NCBI GenBank assembly: GCA_016722945.1
Contig: JAEQMT010000066.1
Span: 186,001 to 250,000, forward strand
Source: Desulfofustis sp. PB-SRB1
GTDB lineage: Bacteria; Desulfobacterota; Desulfobulbia; Desulfobulbales; Desulfocapsaceae
Direction: 5' to 3'
Length of the DNA: 64,000 nt
Both the position numbers and the translations under genes were made by a program. Shown piece after piece: positions 17,556 to 27,053 of this stretch. Within the stretch, counting starts at the first letter, position 1. The number at the start of each line of letters is the position of its first letter. The notes below the pieces were generated by a model. It searched no databases. It was not told where the DNA came from and saw nothing but the letters and a program-made list of their open reading frames with translations.

Positions 17556-18941
17556 TTACAGCCCTAAAATGAACCGTGCCGTGTAGAAGTAGAGCATGAC
17601 CCCTAAGATATCGATGGAAGTGGTGACAAAGGGACCGGTGGCTATGGCCGCATCAAATCCAAAACGTTTCAACACCAGCGGAACGAAGGTACCGATGGTT
17701 GCCGCCATAGCCATAATGACAAAGATGGATAAACCCACAACCAGACCAAGCAGCGGTGGTTCCTGATAAATAAGCGTACAGAGAATACCGAGAAACACAC
17801 CATAGACAAAACCGAGCAGGATGCCCACCCGCATCTCCTTGAAGATAACCCGCAGCAGCTCGTTCATGTTCACCCTGCCGGTGGCGATACCACGCACGAT
17901 AATGGTGGACGACTGGGTGGCAATGTTTCCTCCCATTCCCATAATAACCGGAATAAACGCCGCCAGGGCCAGCACCTTGGCAAGCTCGTACTCAAACGCA
18001 GTGATAATGAACATTGCCAGCACACCGCCAACCCAGGAGGCAAAAAGCCAGGGAGCCCTGAGCATGGCATTATCCAAGGTCGACTTGAGCAGGATCTCCC
18101 TATCCTTGCCGGCGCCGGCCATCTGCAAAAAATCCTCGGTCGCCTCCTCACGAATGACATCGATGATATCATCTACGGTAACAATGCCGACCAGGCGATA
18201 GCTGCTATCCACTACCGGTACCGCCAAAATATTGTATTGCGATACGGCGTGTGCTACATCCCCCTGATCGGTGTCGGTATTCACCGAAATGACATGGGGA
18301 TTCATTATATCTTTGAGTTTACGCTCCGGTCTGTTCATCAGCAGCTGACGCAAAGAAATGACCCCGGCGAGCTTGTCGTCCTCGGTGGTGATATAGAGAT
18401 AAAATACCATCTCCATCTCGCTGCTCTTCTCCTGGATGATGGCAATGGCCTCACCCACGCTGAGTTGCTGATCGAGGCTCATGAAATCAGTAGACATCAG
18501 GCCACCGGCCGATTCAGGATGATATTTGAGCAGGCCGTCAACCTCTTCCAGATCCTGCTTCTGCATGAACTGCCTGATCTGAGCAGCCAGCTCCTCGCCG
18601 ATGGTCTCAAGCAGGTCCACCGCATCATCAGATGGCATCTCCACGACGATATCAGCCAGTTGGCGCGGTTCCATGCGCCCAACAAGCTGGATCATGACGG
18701 CATCATCGAGTTCACTGAGAAAATCACCGATTTTTGTGGTCGTGACAACCACGTTGAATATCGTTTCCCGCTCCTCTTCATTAAGATGACGAAAGACCCA
18801 GGCGGTATCCGCCGGATGAGTCTTTTCGATCACCTTGCCGAGCGGACCGGAGGCGCCCTTGCGATTCAAACGCCTGATCATATCCAGCAGCACCATACCC
18901 TCATGGCCTATCATCTCGCGTTTGGTGTGATCATTTCGCAT
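17556..18941 (-). CDS. mgtE: MgtE-type magnesium channel
   Basis: A 461-residue protein with an N-terminal MgtE_N superhelix (about residues 35-140), a CBS pair (about 140-265), a plug helix and five C-terminal membrane helices, including the conserved PVIMGMGGNIATQSSTI segment. MgtE is a homodimeric Mg2+-gated channel whose cytosolic domains close it when Mg2+ is high. No magnesium riboswitch fold is obvious in the short upstream gap. The first gene of an mgtE-degS pair, divergent from the TPR-methyltransferase. Confidence 0.93.
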   Translation of the reverse strand: MRNDHTKREMIGHEGMVLLDMIRRLNRKGASGPLGKVIEKTHPADTAWVFRHLNEEERETIFNVVVTTTKIGDFLSELDDAVMIQLVGRMEPRQLADIVVEMPSDDAVDLLETIGEELAAQIRQFMQKQDLEEVDGLLKYHPESAGGLMSTDFMSLDQQLSVGEAIAIIQEKSSEMEMVFYLYITTEDDKLAGVISLRQLLMNRPERKLKDIMNPHVISVNTDTDQGDVAHAVSQYNILAVPVVDSSYRLVGIVTVDDIIDVIREEATEDFLQMAGAGKDREILLKSTLDNAMLRAPWLFASWVGGVLAMFIITAFEYELAKVLALAAFIPVIMGMGGNIATQSSTIIVRGIATGRVNMNELLRVIFKEMRVGILLGFVYGVFLGILCTLIYQEPPLLGLVVGLSIFVIMAMAATIGTFVPLVLKRFGFDAAIATGPFVTTSIDILGVMLYFYTARFILGL

Positions 18942-18991
18942 AAAAGCGCCTCATCTATACTCAGTTGGTTTTCCCACACTGCCGGCTCGAT

Positions 18992-19003
18992 CCGTTGCAA
19001 CGG
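18992..19003. promoter_or_regulatory. Perfect 12-bp palindrome in the divergent mgtE/methyltransferase gap
   Basis: CCGTTGCAACGG is perfectly self-complementary. It covers the likely -35 box (TTGCAA) of the rightward promoter and lies about 51 bases upstream of mgtE. It may be a binding site, or chance. Confidence 0.3.
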
Positions 19004-19023
19004 TTCCGCATTTATATTACAAT
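18995..19023 (+). promoter_or_regulatory. Sigma-70-type promoter for the TPR-methyltransferase gene
   Basis: TTGCAA (18995-19000) and TACAAT (19018-19023) are separated by 17 bases, matching consensus at 4/6 and 5/6. Transcription would start near 19030, which places the true translation start downstream of the TTG at 19033. Confidence 0.5.
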
Positions 19024-19033
19024 CGTTTGTAAT
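19016..19033. promoter_or_regulatory. Operator-like inverted repeat over the -10 region
   Basis: ATTACAA (19016-19022), four bases, then TTGTAAT (19027-19033) form a perfect 7-4-7 inverted repeat. It overlaps the -10 box and the expected transcription start, a position where a bound repressor would block transcription. Confidence 0.45.
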
Positions 19034-19062
19034 TGCACGACCTTTCTCATCGTCTCATAACA

Positions 19063-20298
19063 GTGTTGTTTATTTTGTCATCTTCTACCGAAACCCCTTC
19101 ACCATCTGATATCGCTGCCCGGTTGCACGATATTTCCGAGCTGTGCGACAATGGCAAGTTTAGTGATGCAGAGCATCTTTGCACCCTTTTGCTCACCCAT
19201 TTTCCTGAGGCATGGTCGCTCAATTACAACCTTGGCTTGATTCTTTTCCATCAAAACCGATACGAGGAGGCAATAAACTATTATCAGAAGGCTCTGGCGC
19301 ACGACCATACAGATAGTGATCTGCTCTTCAACTATGCTCTCTGCCTCTCAGCCAGCGGGCGGCTTGAAGATGCCGTCACTATTTATAAACAGGCCCACAT
19401 GCACTCTCCCGATGATGTCGATATATGCTATAACCTTGCCGGCTGTTACCATCGGCTCACCATCCTCGAAAAAAGCCGCCACTGGTATGAGCAGGTTCTG
19501 CGCCTCAATCCCAATCACGCCAGTGGTTTGAAAAATCTCGGCATTGTCCTGCTCAAGCTGAACGATACTATCTCGGCACACACCTGTTTTACCCGCCTGC
19601 TGGCTCTCGACCCAGGCGATGAAGGCGCCCGACACATGGTCGACGCCCTGGAAGGCAATGTGAGACAGGCTGCCCCCGCCGGGTACATAAAGGAACTTTT
19701 TGATGATTATGCCCCTCATTATGAGGCAAGTATGGCGGAAAAACTGTCGTACCAGGTCCCGGTACTTTTACAAGTGTATCTGAAACAATATGTGCGGTTC
19801 AAACGGCCGCTGATCCTTGATCTCGGTTGCGGCTCGGGGATCATCGGGCAAATCGTCCGGCAGCTCTACCAGTGCAGGTTGATAGGCGTTGACCTGTCAG
19901 CCAGGATGGTGGAACTGGCTGCCCTGAAAAATGTTTACGACCAGCTCATCGTTGCTGAAATAGCAGACTTTCTCAGATCAACACAGAGCAATCATTTTGA
20001 TCTTATCATTGCCGCCGATGTGTTCAACTATGTTGGTGCATTAGATACCGTGCTTGCCGAGGCAAGACGCGTCAGTAAAACCGATGGTATGCTCTTTTTT
20101 ACCGTGGAACACGGTATCGATCAGCAGGCTGATATCTGCCTTGCCACCACCGCAAGATTTCAGCACAGCATGCCTTACCTGCACCGTGTGTGCGAGCTCT
20201 CCGGCTGGCAGATAGAGGCCTTGGACAAGGTTGATCTTCGACTTCAGGGCGGAACCTGGGTGGCCGGCCTGATGGGGGTATGTACATCCGTCAACTAA
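19063..20298 (+). CDS. TPR-repeat SAM-dependent methyltransferase
   Basis: About 411 residues. The N-terminal half is tetratricopeptide repeats (NYNLGLILFHQNRYEEAINYY and further units to about residue 190). The C-terminal half is a class I methyltransferase with motif I in ILDLGCGSGIIG and an acidic residue in IGVDLS. The substrate is unknown; TPR-methyltransferase fusions usually modify proteins or lipids. No ATG start exists: TTG 19033 overlaps the operator-like repeat and the predicted transcription start, so GTG 19063 (or TTG 19075) is preferred. It overlaps the DUF2065 gene by eight bases tail to tail. Confidence 0.78.
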   Translation: MLFILSSSTETPSPSDIAARLHDISELCDNGKFSDAEHLCTLLLTHFPEAWSLNYNLGLILFHQNRYEEAINYYQKALAHDHTDSDLLFNYALCLSASGRLEDAVTIYKQAHMHSPDDVDICYNLAGCYHRLTILEKSRHWYEQVLRLNPNHASGLKNLGIVLLKLNDTISAHTCFTRLLALDPGDEGARHMVDALEGNVRQAAPAGYIKELFDDYAPHYEASMAEKLSYQVPVLLQVYLKQYVRFKRPLILDLGCGSGIIGQIVRQLYQCRLIGVDLSARMVELAALKNVYDQLIVAEIADFLRSTQSNHFDLIIAADVFNYVGALDTVLAEARRVSKTDGMLFFTVEHGIDQQADICLATTARFQHSMPYLHRVCELSGWQIEALDKVDLRLQGGTWVAGLMGVCTSVN

Positions 20299-20491
20299 AT
20301 AGAGAAGATTGTTGGACCAGCCAGCAGATGAAAATGCCAGCGGCCATCGAGACAAAGCCCATGATTCGTAACGTTTTTGGATCAACAGTGGTAAGTTGAA
20401 GAAGCCATTGTCGCATTTTTTCCGGTGCGGCGGCATAGGGAAGGCCTTCCACAACCAGCACCATACCGAATACGAGAAGTAAGAGTTTCAT
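20291..20491 (-). CDS. Small DUF2065 membrane protein
   Basis: A 66-residue protein with two hydrophobic segments: the N-terminal LLLLVFGMVLVVEGLPYAA block and a C-terminal IMGFVSMAAGIFICWLV helix. The pattern (two helices, EG-hP turn, RxxG between) matches DUF2065, small inner-membrane proteins often found near hflC or purA. Function unknown. The ATG at 20491 is used rather than the upstream TTG. Confidence 0.75.
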   Translation of the reverse strand: MKLLLLVFGMVLVVEGLPYAAAPEKMRQWLLQLTTVDPKTLRIMGFVSMAAGIFICWLVQQSSLFS

Positions 20492-20635
20492 AGTATATGT
20501 TTGCAAAAAAGGAAAATAATGATAGCATTACAAGTATTTGTGCCCTGGACGAATTTATGTCATCAAACAGGTTGACAGGCACACTTGCACACCGCATATT
20601 CGGGTCATATCATAGACTGCGGCGGGGATTAGCGC

Positions 20636-20731
20636 AAATAATTGAACATGGTCTGTTCGCCAAATCTCATGGTTGATAGAGAAGTTTTCATCCAGACACT
20701 TCCAACCCGCTCTGGGGTAAATTTTTTCCTG
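20636..20731 (+). repeat. Degraded copy of the dispersed repeat (copy J)
   Basis: The left two thirds of the family can be traced: ATGGTCTGTTCGCC, AAATCTCATGGTTG, then GGGGTAAATTTTTTCCT. The terminal block and the right third are lost, and a different element starts 14 bases later. No gene was found in 20492-20942 apart from these two repeats and the purM leader. Confidence 0.5.
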
Positions 20732-20744
20732 ATGAGTTAATTTT

Positions 20745-20877
20745 GATGAACTCGTAAAAACCTCGAACTTGCTTGCTAACGTCATTCCCGCGAAAGCGGG
20801 AATCCAGTAATTTCAAATGATTATTGATTTCGATTCAACTCCACAATGACCGTAATTGGGGTTTTTACGAAGCCATC
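20745..20877. repeat. 133-bp MITE-like element with 20-bp inverted ends
   Basis: The left end GATGAACTCGTAAAAACCTC and the inverse of the right end (20858-20877) agree at 16 of 20 positions, sharing the CGTAAAAACC core. Inside lies ATTCCCGCGAAAGCGGGAAT, a perfect stem around AA. It resembles non-autonomous elements frequent in proteobacterial genomes. No coding capacity. It ends about 65 bases upstream of purM. Confidence 0.7.
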
Positions 20878-20942
20878 AATTTTGGACGAACAATCTCACT
20901 ATTCCGAATTTCCATAACTACGAATCCACGGATAATCTCCAT

Positions 20943-21995
20943 ATGAATCAAAACGCAGGTGAACATTATCGTCGGGCAGGGGTGGACGTTGATAAGGGCA
21001 ACACATTTGTTGATCGCATAAAGCCGCTGGTCAAATCAACCCATCAACGAGGGGTACTCAGTGATCTGCGCGGCTTTGCCGGGCTTTTCGCCCTTGATGG
21101 AAACCGCTACGAACAACCGGTCCTGGTATCAGCCACCGATGGCGTCGGCACCAAGCTTAAAGTAGCCGTCATGAGTGGCATCAACGACACCATCGGGATT
21201 GACCTCGTTGCCATGTGCGTCAACGATATCATCGTCTGTGGGGCACAACCCCTGTTCTTCCTCGATTATCTTGCCACCTCCCACCTGGAAATCGATACCG
21301 CTGCAGCAATTGTCGAAGGCATAGTCAGCGGTTGCCAACAGGCCAAATGCTCACTGATTGGGGGTGAAACTGCTGAGCTACCAGGCATGTATCACGCCGG
21401 TGAATATGATGTCGCCGGATTTGCGGTGGGAATTGTAGAGCGCAATGAAATAATCGACGGTTCTGATATCAGCGTCGGCAATGTCCTCATCGGTCTCGGT
21501 TCCAACGGCCTGCACGCAAATGGATTCTCCCTGGTGCGAAAAATCTGCTTCGAGGATAACGACTTTACCTTAAGGAGCTCTTTGGAGGATTTAGACGACC
21601 CATTGGGCAAGGTTTTACTTACCCCCACCAGGATTTACGTACAGCCGGTGCTCAACATCATTAAGAGATTCAGTATTAATGGGATGGTTCACATCACCGG
21701 TGGCGGATTTTTTGATAATATACCACGTGTGTTGCCCGATGGCTGTCGGGTCACCATTGATCGTCGGACGTGGCCGACACCGCCGATTTTTACTTTTCTC
21801 GCCCGCACCGGCGCGTTGCCCGATGATGAAATGTTTCGCGTGTTCAATATGGGTATCGGCTTTATCCTGATCGTGGCCGCCGCTGACGCGGATGATATCT
21901 GTCATCAGCTGCGGGCGGTTGGCGAAAGCCCGTACATTATCGGTTCCGTACAACCACGCGACGAGAACCTCCCCATCGTCGAAATAAAGGGTTAA
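20943..21995 (+). CDS. purM: Phosphoribosylformylglycinamidine cyclo-ligase
   Basis: A 350-residue AIR synthetase, step five of purine synthesis: FGAM plus ATP to aminoimidazole ribonucleotide. It carries family blocks YRRAGVDVDKGN near the N-terminus, ATDGVGTKLKVA, MCVNDI, GGETAELPGMY and HITGGGF. The ATG at 20943 is chosen because upstream codons (from 20856) run through the MITE-like end and do not resemble PurM. It stands alone, convergent with the Mog-type gene 25 bases away. Confidence 0.95.
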   Translation: MNQNAGEHYRRAGVDVDKGNTFVDRIKPLVKSTHQRGVLSDLRGFAGLFALDGNRYEQPVLVSATDGVGTKLKVAVMSGINDTIGIDLVAMCVNDIIVCGAQPLFFLDYLATSHLEIDTAAAIVEGIVSGCQQAKCSLIGGETAELPGMYHAGEYDVAGFAVGIVERNEIIDGSDISVGNVLIGLGSNGLHANGFSLVRKICFEDNDFTLRSSLEDLDDPLGKVLLTPTRIYVQPVLNIIKRFSINGMVHITGGGFFDNIPRVLPDGCRVTIDRRTWPTPPIFTFLARTGALPDDEMFRVFNMGIGFILIVAAADADDICHQLRAVGESPYIIGSVQPRDENLPIVEIKG

Positions 21996-22020
21996 ATTCG
22001 CGGCTTTTGCTTAACGGTCG

Positions 22021-22515
22021 CTACGATACAGCCGCGCAGTCGCCATCATCGCCCTTGATTTTCAGCAATCCATGGTGAATGGCCGGCAAGACGGTGTGTA
22101 GATTTTCCAGTGCTCCCTTGCGGCTGCCCGGCAGGTTGATGATCATTGATTGTCCTCTGATACCGGCCCGGCCCCTGGACAATACGGCATGCGGGGTAAT
22201 TTTCAGGCTCGCGGCCCGCATTGCCTCGGCAATCCCGGGTATTTCCCGGGCAAAAACCTGATCCATTGATTCCGGAGTCACATCCCGTGGCGAAACCCCG
22301 GTTCCACCGGTGGTAAGCACCAGATCAGCACTCATATCATCAACAGCTCTGATTGTCGCGGCGCCAATCTGAGCCTGTTCATCGGGCACTATTTCGTAGT
22401 GGACGAGGGTAAAACCCTCACCTTCGAGCAATTGTTTCAGGCCAGCTCCGCTGGTGTCTATCCGTTTGCCGCTGGCACCTTTATCACTTATAGTGATAAC
22501 CGCAAAGGTGAACAT
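22021..22515 (-). CDS. MoaB/Mog-type molybdopterin adenylyltransferase
   Basis: A 164-residue MoCF-fold protein with the molybdopterin-binding TTGGTGVSPRDVTPE motif. The family adenylates molybdopterin before metal insertion into molybdenum or tungsten cofactor. The ATG at 22515 follows GGAGAAG and gives the usual MFTFAVITISDKGA start; an upstream ATG overlapping the EF-G-like gene is less likely. Mog is the more probable function, but MoaB cannot be excluded. It lies 16 bases downstream of the EF-G-like gene and is probably co-transcribed with it. Confidence 0.87.
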   Translation of the reverse strand: MFTFAVITISDKGASGKRIDTSGAGLKQLLEGEGFTLVHYEIVPDEQAQIGAATIRAVDDMSADLVLTTGGTGVSPRDVTPESMDQVFAREIPGIAEAMRAASLKITPHAVLSRGRAGIRGQSMIINLPGSRKGALENLHTVLPAIHHGLLKIKGDDGDCAAVS

Positions 22516-22531
22516 TGCTTCTCCGGCACCT

Positions 22532-24591
22532 TTATTGTGCGACTCGTTTGGCAACTATCTTCTCGGCGATATTGCCCGGCACCTCTTCATAATGGGAAAA
22601 ACCAATGGTAAATGCACCCAGTCCGGCGGTCATCGAGGTCAGCTCATTGGCATAGGTCTGAATCTCCGCCATCGGTACTTTAGCGGTAATGATTTCTCCC
22701 TTGGCAGACGAGTCCATTCCCAGAACTCTTCCTCTTCGCGAGTTAAGGTCGCCCATAACGTCGCCCACATGCTCCTTGCTCACGGTTATTTCTATATCCA
22801 TAATCGGCTCCAGCAGAACGAGCCCGGCCTCCGGCGCCGCCTTTTTGAAAGCAAGTGAGCCGGCCACCTTGAACGCCATCTCGGATGAATCAACGGTGTG
22901 GTACGAGCCGTCATACAGGGTAACTTTAACATCGGTTACCGGATAACCGGCCAGTACCCCTTTTTCCATGGCTTCCAGAATCCCTTTCTCCACCGCCGGC
23001 CGATACTGCTGCGGAATGACGCCGCCGACGATCTGATCGACGAATTCAAACTTCTCGCCGGGTATAGGCGCAACCTCGATCCAGCAATCACCAAACTGGC
23101 CTCGACCACCACTCTGTTTTTTGTGCCTGCCCTGGGCTTTAGCGGAACCTTTAATGGTTTCCATGTAGGGGATCTTGGGCAGTTCAAGTTCCATTTCAAC
23201 CCCAAATTTCTCTTTTATCCGGGAACCGACTACCTCCAGATGTACCTGGCTCATACCGGAAATAATGGTCTCGGAGGTTTGCTGCTCACGGGAAAGACGT
23301 AGGGACAGATCCTCGTCAAGCATCCGGTTGATGGCCGCGAATACCTTTTCCTCGTCGCCTTTTTTCGCTGATACCGCATAAGAAATAACCGGCTTAAGGG
23401 CAGCGGGAGGATCGATAATCAAGGGGGTGTCGGCACCGCAGAGGGTGTCGCCGGTGGTTGTTTCCTTGAGCTTGGCAACCGCTACGATCATGCCGGGACC
23501 GGCCTGATCGATATGCCGCTGTTCTTTTCCCTCAATAAGAAAAAGCTGGCCGAACCGCTCACTTGTTTTTTTATTGGCGTTATAAAAGGTATCACCTGAG
23601 AGGGTGCCTGAATAAACACGAAAAATCGTAAGACGACCGGCATAGGGGTCGGCCATGGTTTTAAAGACGAGGGCGGCAAAGGGTGCCTCTGTACTGGGCG
23701 CGCACTCAACTTCTTCGCCGTCTGATACCTTCTGAGCCTTTTTACCGGGCAGATCGGATGGCGCCGGCATGTATGCGTTGATGCTATCCAGAATATGGGC
23801 GGTACCTTTATTTATCGTGCCACTGCAAATGCACAGCGGAATGAGTTGTCCGTCACAAACCGCTTTGCGGAGTCCCTCCCGCATCTCAGCAATGCTTAAT
23901 TCGCCTTCTTCGAGAAACTTCTCGATCAGTTCATCATCGGTCTCGGCAATATCCTCCATCATCGCCTCACGAAGCCTCACAGCCTCATCGACGAGGTCGG
24001 CAGGGATATCGCATTCTTTGAGATTGCCGCTTTGCCCGGAGTCAAACTCATACCCTTTCTGGTGGATGATATCGACAACACCGGAAAATCCATCCTCAGC
24101 GCCGATAGGTATCTGTAAAACGGCCGTTTTAACCGGAAGCTCAGCACTGATCTGGTCAAGTGTACTGGTAAAATTGGCCCGTTCCTTATCCATTTTGGTG
24201 ATGACCAGCATGGCCGGGGTCTGGTTTTCGGCGATAAGATCGATAAATTTTCTGGTCTGGCCTTTTACACCGAGAACCGCGCCGATGGTGAGAATTGCAC
24301 TGTCACAGACACCGGTGGTAAAAACCGTTTCGTTAAAGAATGAATCATCACCGGGGTATCGATAAAATATGTTTCAACCTTGTTCCAGGTGTAATTCTGA
24401 AACGAGGCGTTAATGGTAATTTTCCGTTTAATCTCTTCACCATCAAAATCCAACGAGGCGGTACCGTCATCCACCTGGCCAAGCCGCTTAATTTTTCCCG
24501 CGGTATAGAGCATGGCCTCGGCCAGTGAAGTTTTGCCACTGTTACCGTGACCGATGAGGGCAATATTTCTAACCATGGCGGTATCCTGCAT
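22532..24591 (-). pseudogene. EF-G-like translational GTPase (FusA2 type), one-base frameshift
   Basis: The two frames together give a protein of about 685 residues. Frame one (24591 down to about 24352) has the P-loop GHGNSGKTS and reaches FIDTP; the second carries TKMD (G4), domains II-V and the normal C-terminus. One missing C/G in the run at 24351-24356 breaks the DTPG (G3) motif: restoring it reads DTPGDDSFFNETVFTTG and joins the frames. FusA2-like proteins differ from the main EF-G and have unclear roles. AAGGAG precedes the ATG at 24591. Sequencing error or recent inactivation. Confidence 0.87.
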
Positions 24592-24835
24592 CTGATTCTC
24601 CTTGGCAAATTAATGATGGATAGGTAATAACCGGCTCACCGCTTGCACAAAAAGCAAGCGCTGGACAATACGTTACTCATGAGCGGTTTTGCAACTATTT
24701 TATCTTTTGATTTGTTTTTCATGAAGTCTTGGTACATGGTGGTATACCTCAGCAGTGGCGCCAGTCCGTCGTTTCAGGTAAGCTAAGACACTGACGTCAC
24801 CTCCAGACGGAGTCGAAATCCACAAACACATCTTC

Positions 24836-26425
24836 GTGAACCGCCACCAGCACAACTCAGCTCGGCTCACCGCTTCCGCGGCGACCGTATCAGTCGCCGT
24901 TTTTATCAGCAGAATACTCGGTCTGATACGAGAGCAGGTATTTGCCTTCATGTTCGGCGCAGGCTATGCCTATGATGCCTTCGTCGTGGCGTTTCGCATA
25001 CCCAATCTGCTGAGAGACCTGTTCGCCGAGGGCGCCCTTTCCGCCGCCTTTGTCACCGTTTTTTCAGATTATGATGCCAACCGCGGCCGCGAACAGACCT
25101 GGCAACTGGCCTCACAGGTGCTCTGTTTTATCACCATTATCGTCTCGCTCATAACCCTGCTGGCAATCCTGTTTGCAGGTGAGATCGTCTCGCTGCTGGC
25201 CGGAGGCTACGGCAGCGTCGAAGGCAAGATCGAACTGACCACTACCCTCACCAGAATCATGATGCCGTTCCTGCTCTTTATCTCTTTGGCGGCGGTTGTC
25301 ATGGGCATACTAAATACAAAAGGCAGGTTCTTCGTTCCGGCCCTGGCCTCGAGCTTTTTCAACCTTGGCTCCATCGTGGGCGGCACGACTCTGGCCTTGA
25401 TATTGCCACGCTACGGGCATGAGGCAATCATGGGGATGGCGTTCGGCACCCTTCTGGGCGGTATATTGCAGTTAGCAGTTCAGCTCCCGTCATTGCGGGC
25501 CACCGGTTTTCGCTTCAAACTCAGACTGGTGCCTGTGGATCCGGGACTCAGGCGGGTTCTTTTGCTTATGGTACCGGCCGTTATCGGGCTTTCCGCCACT
25601 CAGATCAACATTCTCATAAACACACAATTTGCCGCCTCATGCGCCGAAGGTTCCGTTTCGTGGCTACAGTATGCCTTCCGCCTCGTTCAACTTCCCATCG
25701 GTATGTTCGGGGTGGCGATCTCCATCGCCTCATTGCCTCTTCTTGCCAAACAGGCATCGCAAAACAAGATTGACGAACTGAGGCAGACCTTCGTTTCGGC
25801 TCTGACTATGGTGATGGCGCTGTGCCTGCCGGCCTCCATTGGCCTGATTATCCTGGCCGAGCCCATCATCGCGGTGATTTTCGAACATGGCGCATTTACC
25901 AGCGCCGATACCCGCGCCACCGCGATGGCCTTATCTCTGTATGCGGTGGGACTGTTCGGTTATGCCGCCAATAAGGTTGTGGTGCCGGTTTTCTACGCCA
26001 TCAAGGCGCCTCGTTTCCCGGTAATCGCCAGCTTTATCGCCATCGCCGTCAATCTCACCATTGTCCTGATGACCATTGATCGGCTGCAACATCTTGCCCT
26101 TGCCCTTTCCGTCTCCATCACGATGACGCTCAACAGTCTCTTGCTGGTTACTATCTTGTATCTGAAAATTGGCGGTTTCTCAGTGCGCTATCTCGTTACC
26201 AGCGGGATCAAGATAGCAGGCGCCGTGGCCCTGATGGGGGGAGGCGTCGTTCTTGCAAAAGAAGTGGCTCTAGAGACATTGTCACAATCGACCCTATGGG
26301 GAGCCGTTTCGCTTGCTGTGGTGATTATCGCCGCGCTGCTGTCTTACATCACCATCCTTCACCTCATCAAACTCGAAGAGGTGATGATGCTGGTCACACG
26401 AATCAGAAGCCGATTTGGGAGATGA
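24836..26425 (+). CDS. murJ: MurJ, lipid II flippase
   Basis: A 529-residue MOP-superfamily membrane protein with about 14 hydrophobic helices. N-terminal family blocks include SRILGLIREQ, FGAGYAYDAFVVAFRIPNLLRDLFAEGALSAAF (conserved charged residues of the central cavity) and, later, LPIGMFGVAISIASLPLLA. It flips lipid-linked peptidoglycan precursor across the inner membrane. No ATG is found near the N-terminus; GTG 24836 fits the family. Its TGA stop abuts the stop of the convergent phasin gene with no spacer. Confidence 0.93.
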   Translation: MNRHQHNSARLTASAATVSVAVFISRILGLIREQVFAFMFGAGYAYDAFVVAFRIPNLLRDLFAEGALSAAFVTVFSDYDANRGREQTWQLASQVLCFITIIVSLITLLAILFAGEIVSLLAGGYGSVEGKIELTTTLTRIMMPFLLFISLAAVVMGILNTKGRFFVPALASSFFNLGSIVGGTTLALILPRYGHEAIMGMAFGTLLGGILQLAVQLPSLRATGFRFKLRLVPVDPGLRRVLLLMVPAVIGLSATQINILINTQFAASCAEGSVSWLQYAFRLVQLPIGMFGVAISIASLPLLAKQASQNKIDELRQTFVSALTMVMALCLPASIGLIILAEPIIAVIFEHGAFTSADTRATAMALSLYAVGLFGYAANKVVVPVFYAIKAPRFPVIASFIAIAVNLTIVLMTIDRLQHLALALSVSITMTLNSLLLVTILYLKIGGFSVRYLVTSGIKIAGAVALMGGGVVLAKEVALETLSQSTLWGAVSLAVVIIAALLSYITILHLIKLEEVMMLVTRIRSRFGR

Positions 26426-26752
26426 TTAGTTTTCCGGTTCGGCTGATGGCTCAGCCTGCGCCAGCCTTTCCTTAAGCTCGGAAATTTCGCTGCGCAACGC
26501 CTCGATATCGGACTTTCCGGCAATATCCATTTTAGCCATGGTACTCTTGACAACAGCCTTGATCTGCTCTTCCAACACGCTGCGAGTTTCCTCGGAACGT
26601 TTGAGCACATCATCGACAAACTTCTCGCCCTCTTTCTGAGACATGTTTCCCTTGTCAATGAGCTCGCCGACAACCTCTTCCACTTTATCCTTGGTAAGAG
26701 ACAGGACACCAATACCGATCAACATCGATTTCTTCATCAGTTCAATCATCAT
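26426..26752 (-). CDS. Short phasin-family protein
   Basis: A 108-residue, highly charged helical protein. The N-terminal MKKSMLIGIGVLSLTKDKVEEVVGELIDKG block is characteristic of short phasin/PhaF-like proteins, followed by a long amphipathic coiled coil and a SDIEALRSEISELKERL leucine-zipper-like end. Phasins coat polyhydroxyalkanoate granules; many short homologues occur in genomes without PHA synthase, so the role is not certain. No PHA gene is nearby. Confidence 0.75.
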   Translation of the reverse strand: MMIELMKKSMLIGIGVLSLTKDKVEEVVGELIDKGNMSQKEGEKFVDDVLKRSEETRSVLEEQIKAVVKSTMAKMDIAGKSDIEALRSEISELKERLAQAEPSAEPEN

Positions 26753-26791
26753 TTTTCTCCATAATTATCTAGATATTTCCCTTAACTGTAT

Positions 26792-26933
26792 GGGAACCTT
26801 GCACAATGGCCTTTTTGCCCAATCTCATCGTTGCTCAAAAAAAATCTTATCCTGACAATATCAGCCCGGCCCACGGTAAAATTTTCCTCGCGCCTTGATC
26901 TTGAACGAAAATTCTCATTTTTCAAGACCCCCG
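26792..26933 (+). repeat. Dispersed ~140-bp inverted-end repeat (copy C)
   Basis: A near-complete copy from GGGAACCTTGCACAATGG to TTCTCATTTTTCAAGACCCCC. GTAT stands immediately on both sides, which could be a 4-bp target duplication or part of the inverted end. It occupies the 300-base gap between the phasin and lipoprotein genes. Confidence 0.82.
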
Positions 26934-27053
26934 TATATCTCATCGTTTTTTGTTAACCACGGGATTGTCTGAAAATCCATCTGACAGGAAACTGTTCTTC
27001 AACCGTCAAAACGTTGCCGCACCACCTCAAAAAAAAATGGTCGCCAGACGGAA

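Noticed and set aside
18237-19109. 290-codon open frame on the plus strand
   Set aside because: Antisense to mgtE, which is clearly the real gene; it also crosses the promoter of the next gene.
20555-20785. 76-codon open frame on the minus strand
   Set aside because: It runs through the degraded repeat and the MITE-like element and has no ribosome-binding site or family resemblance.
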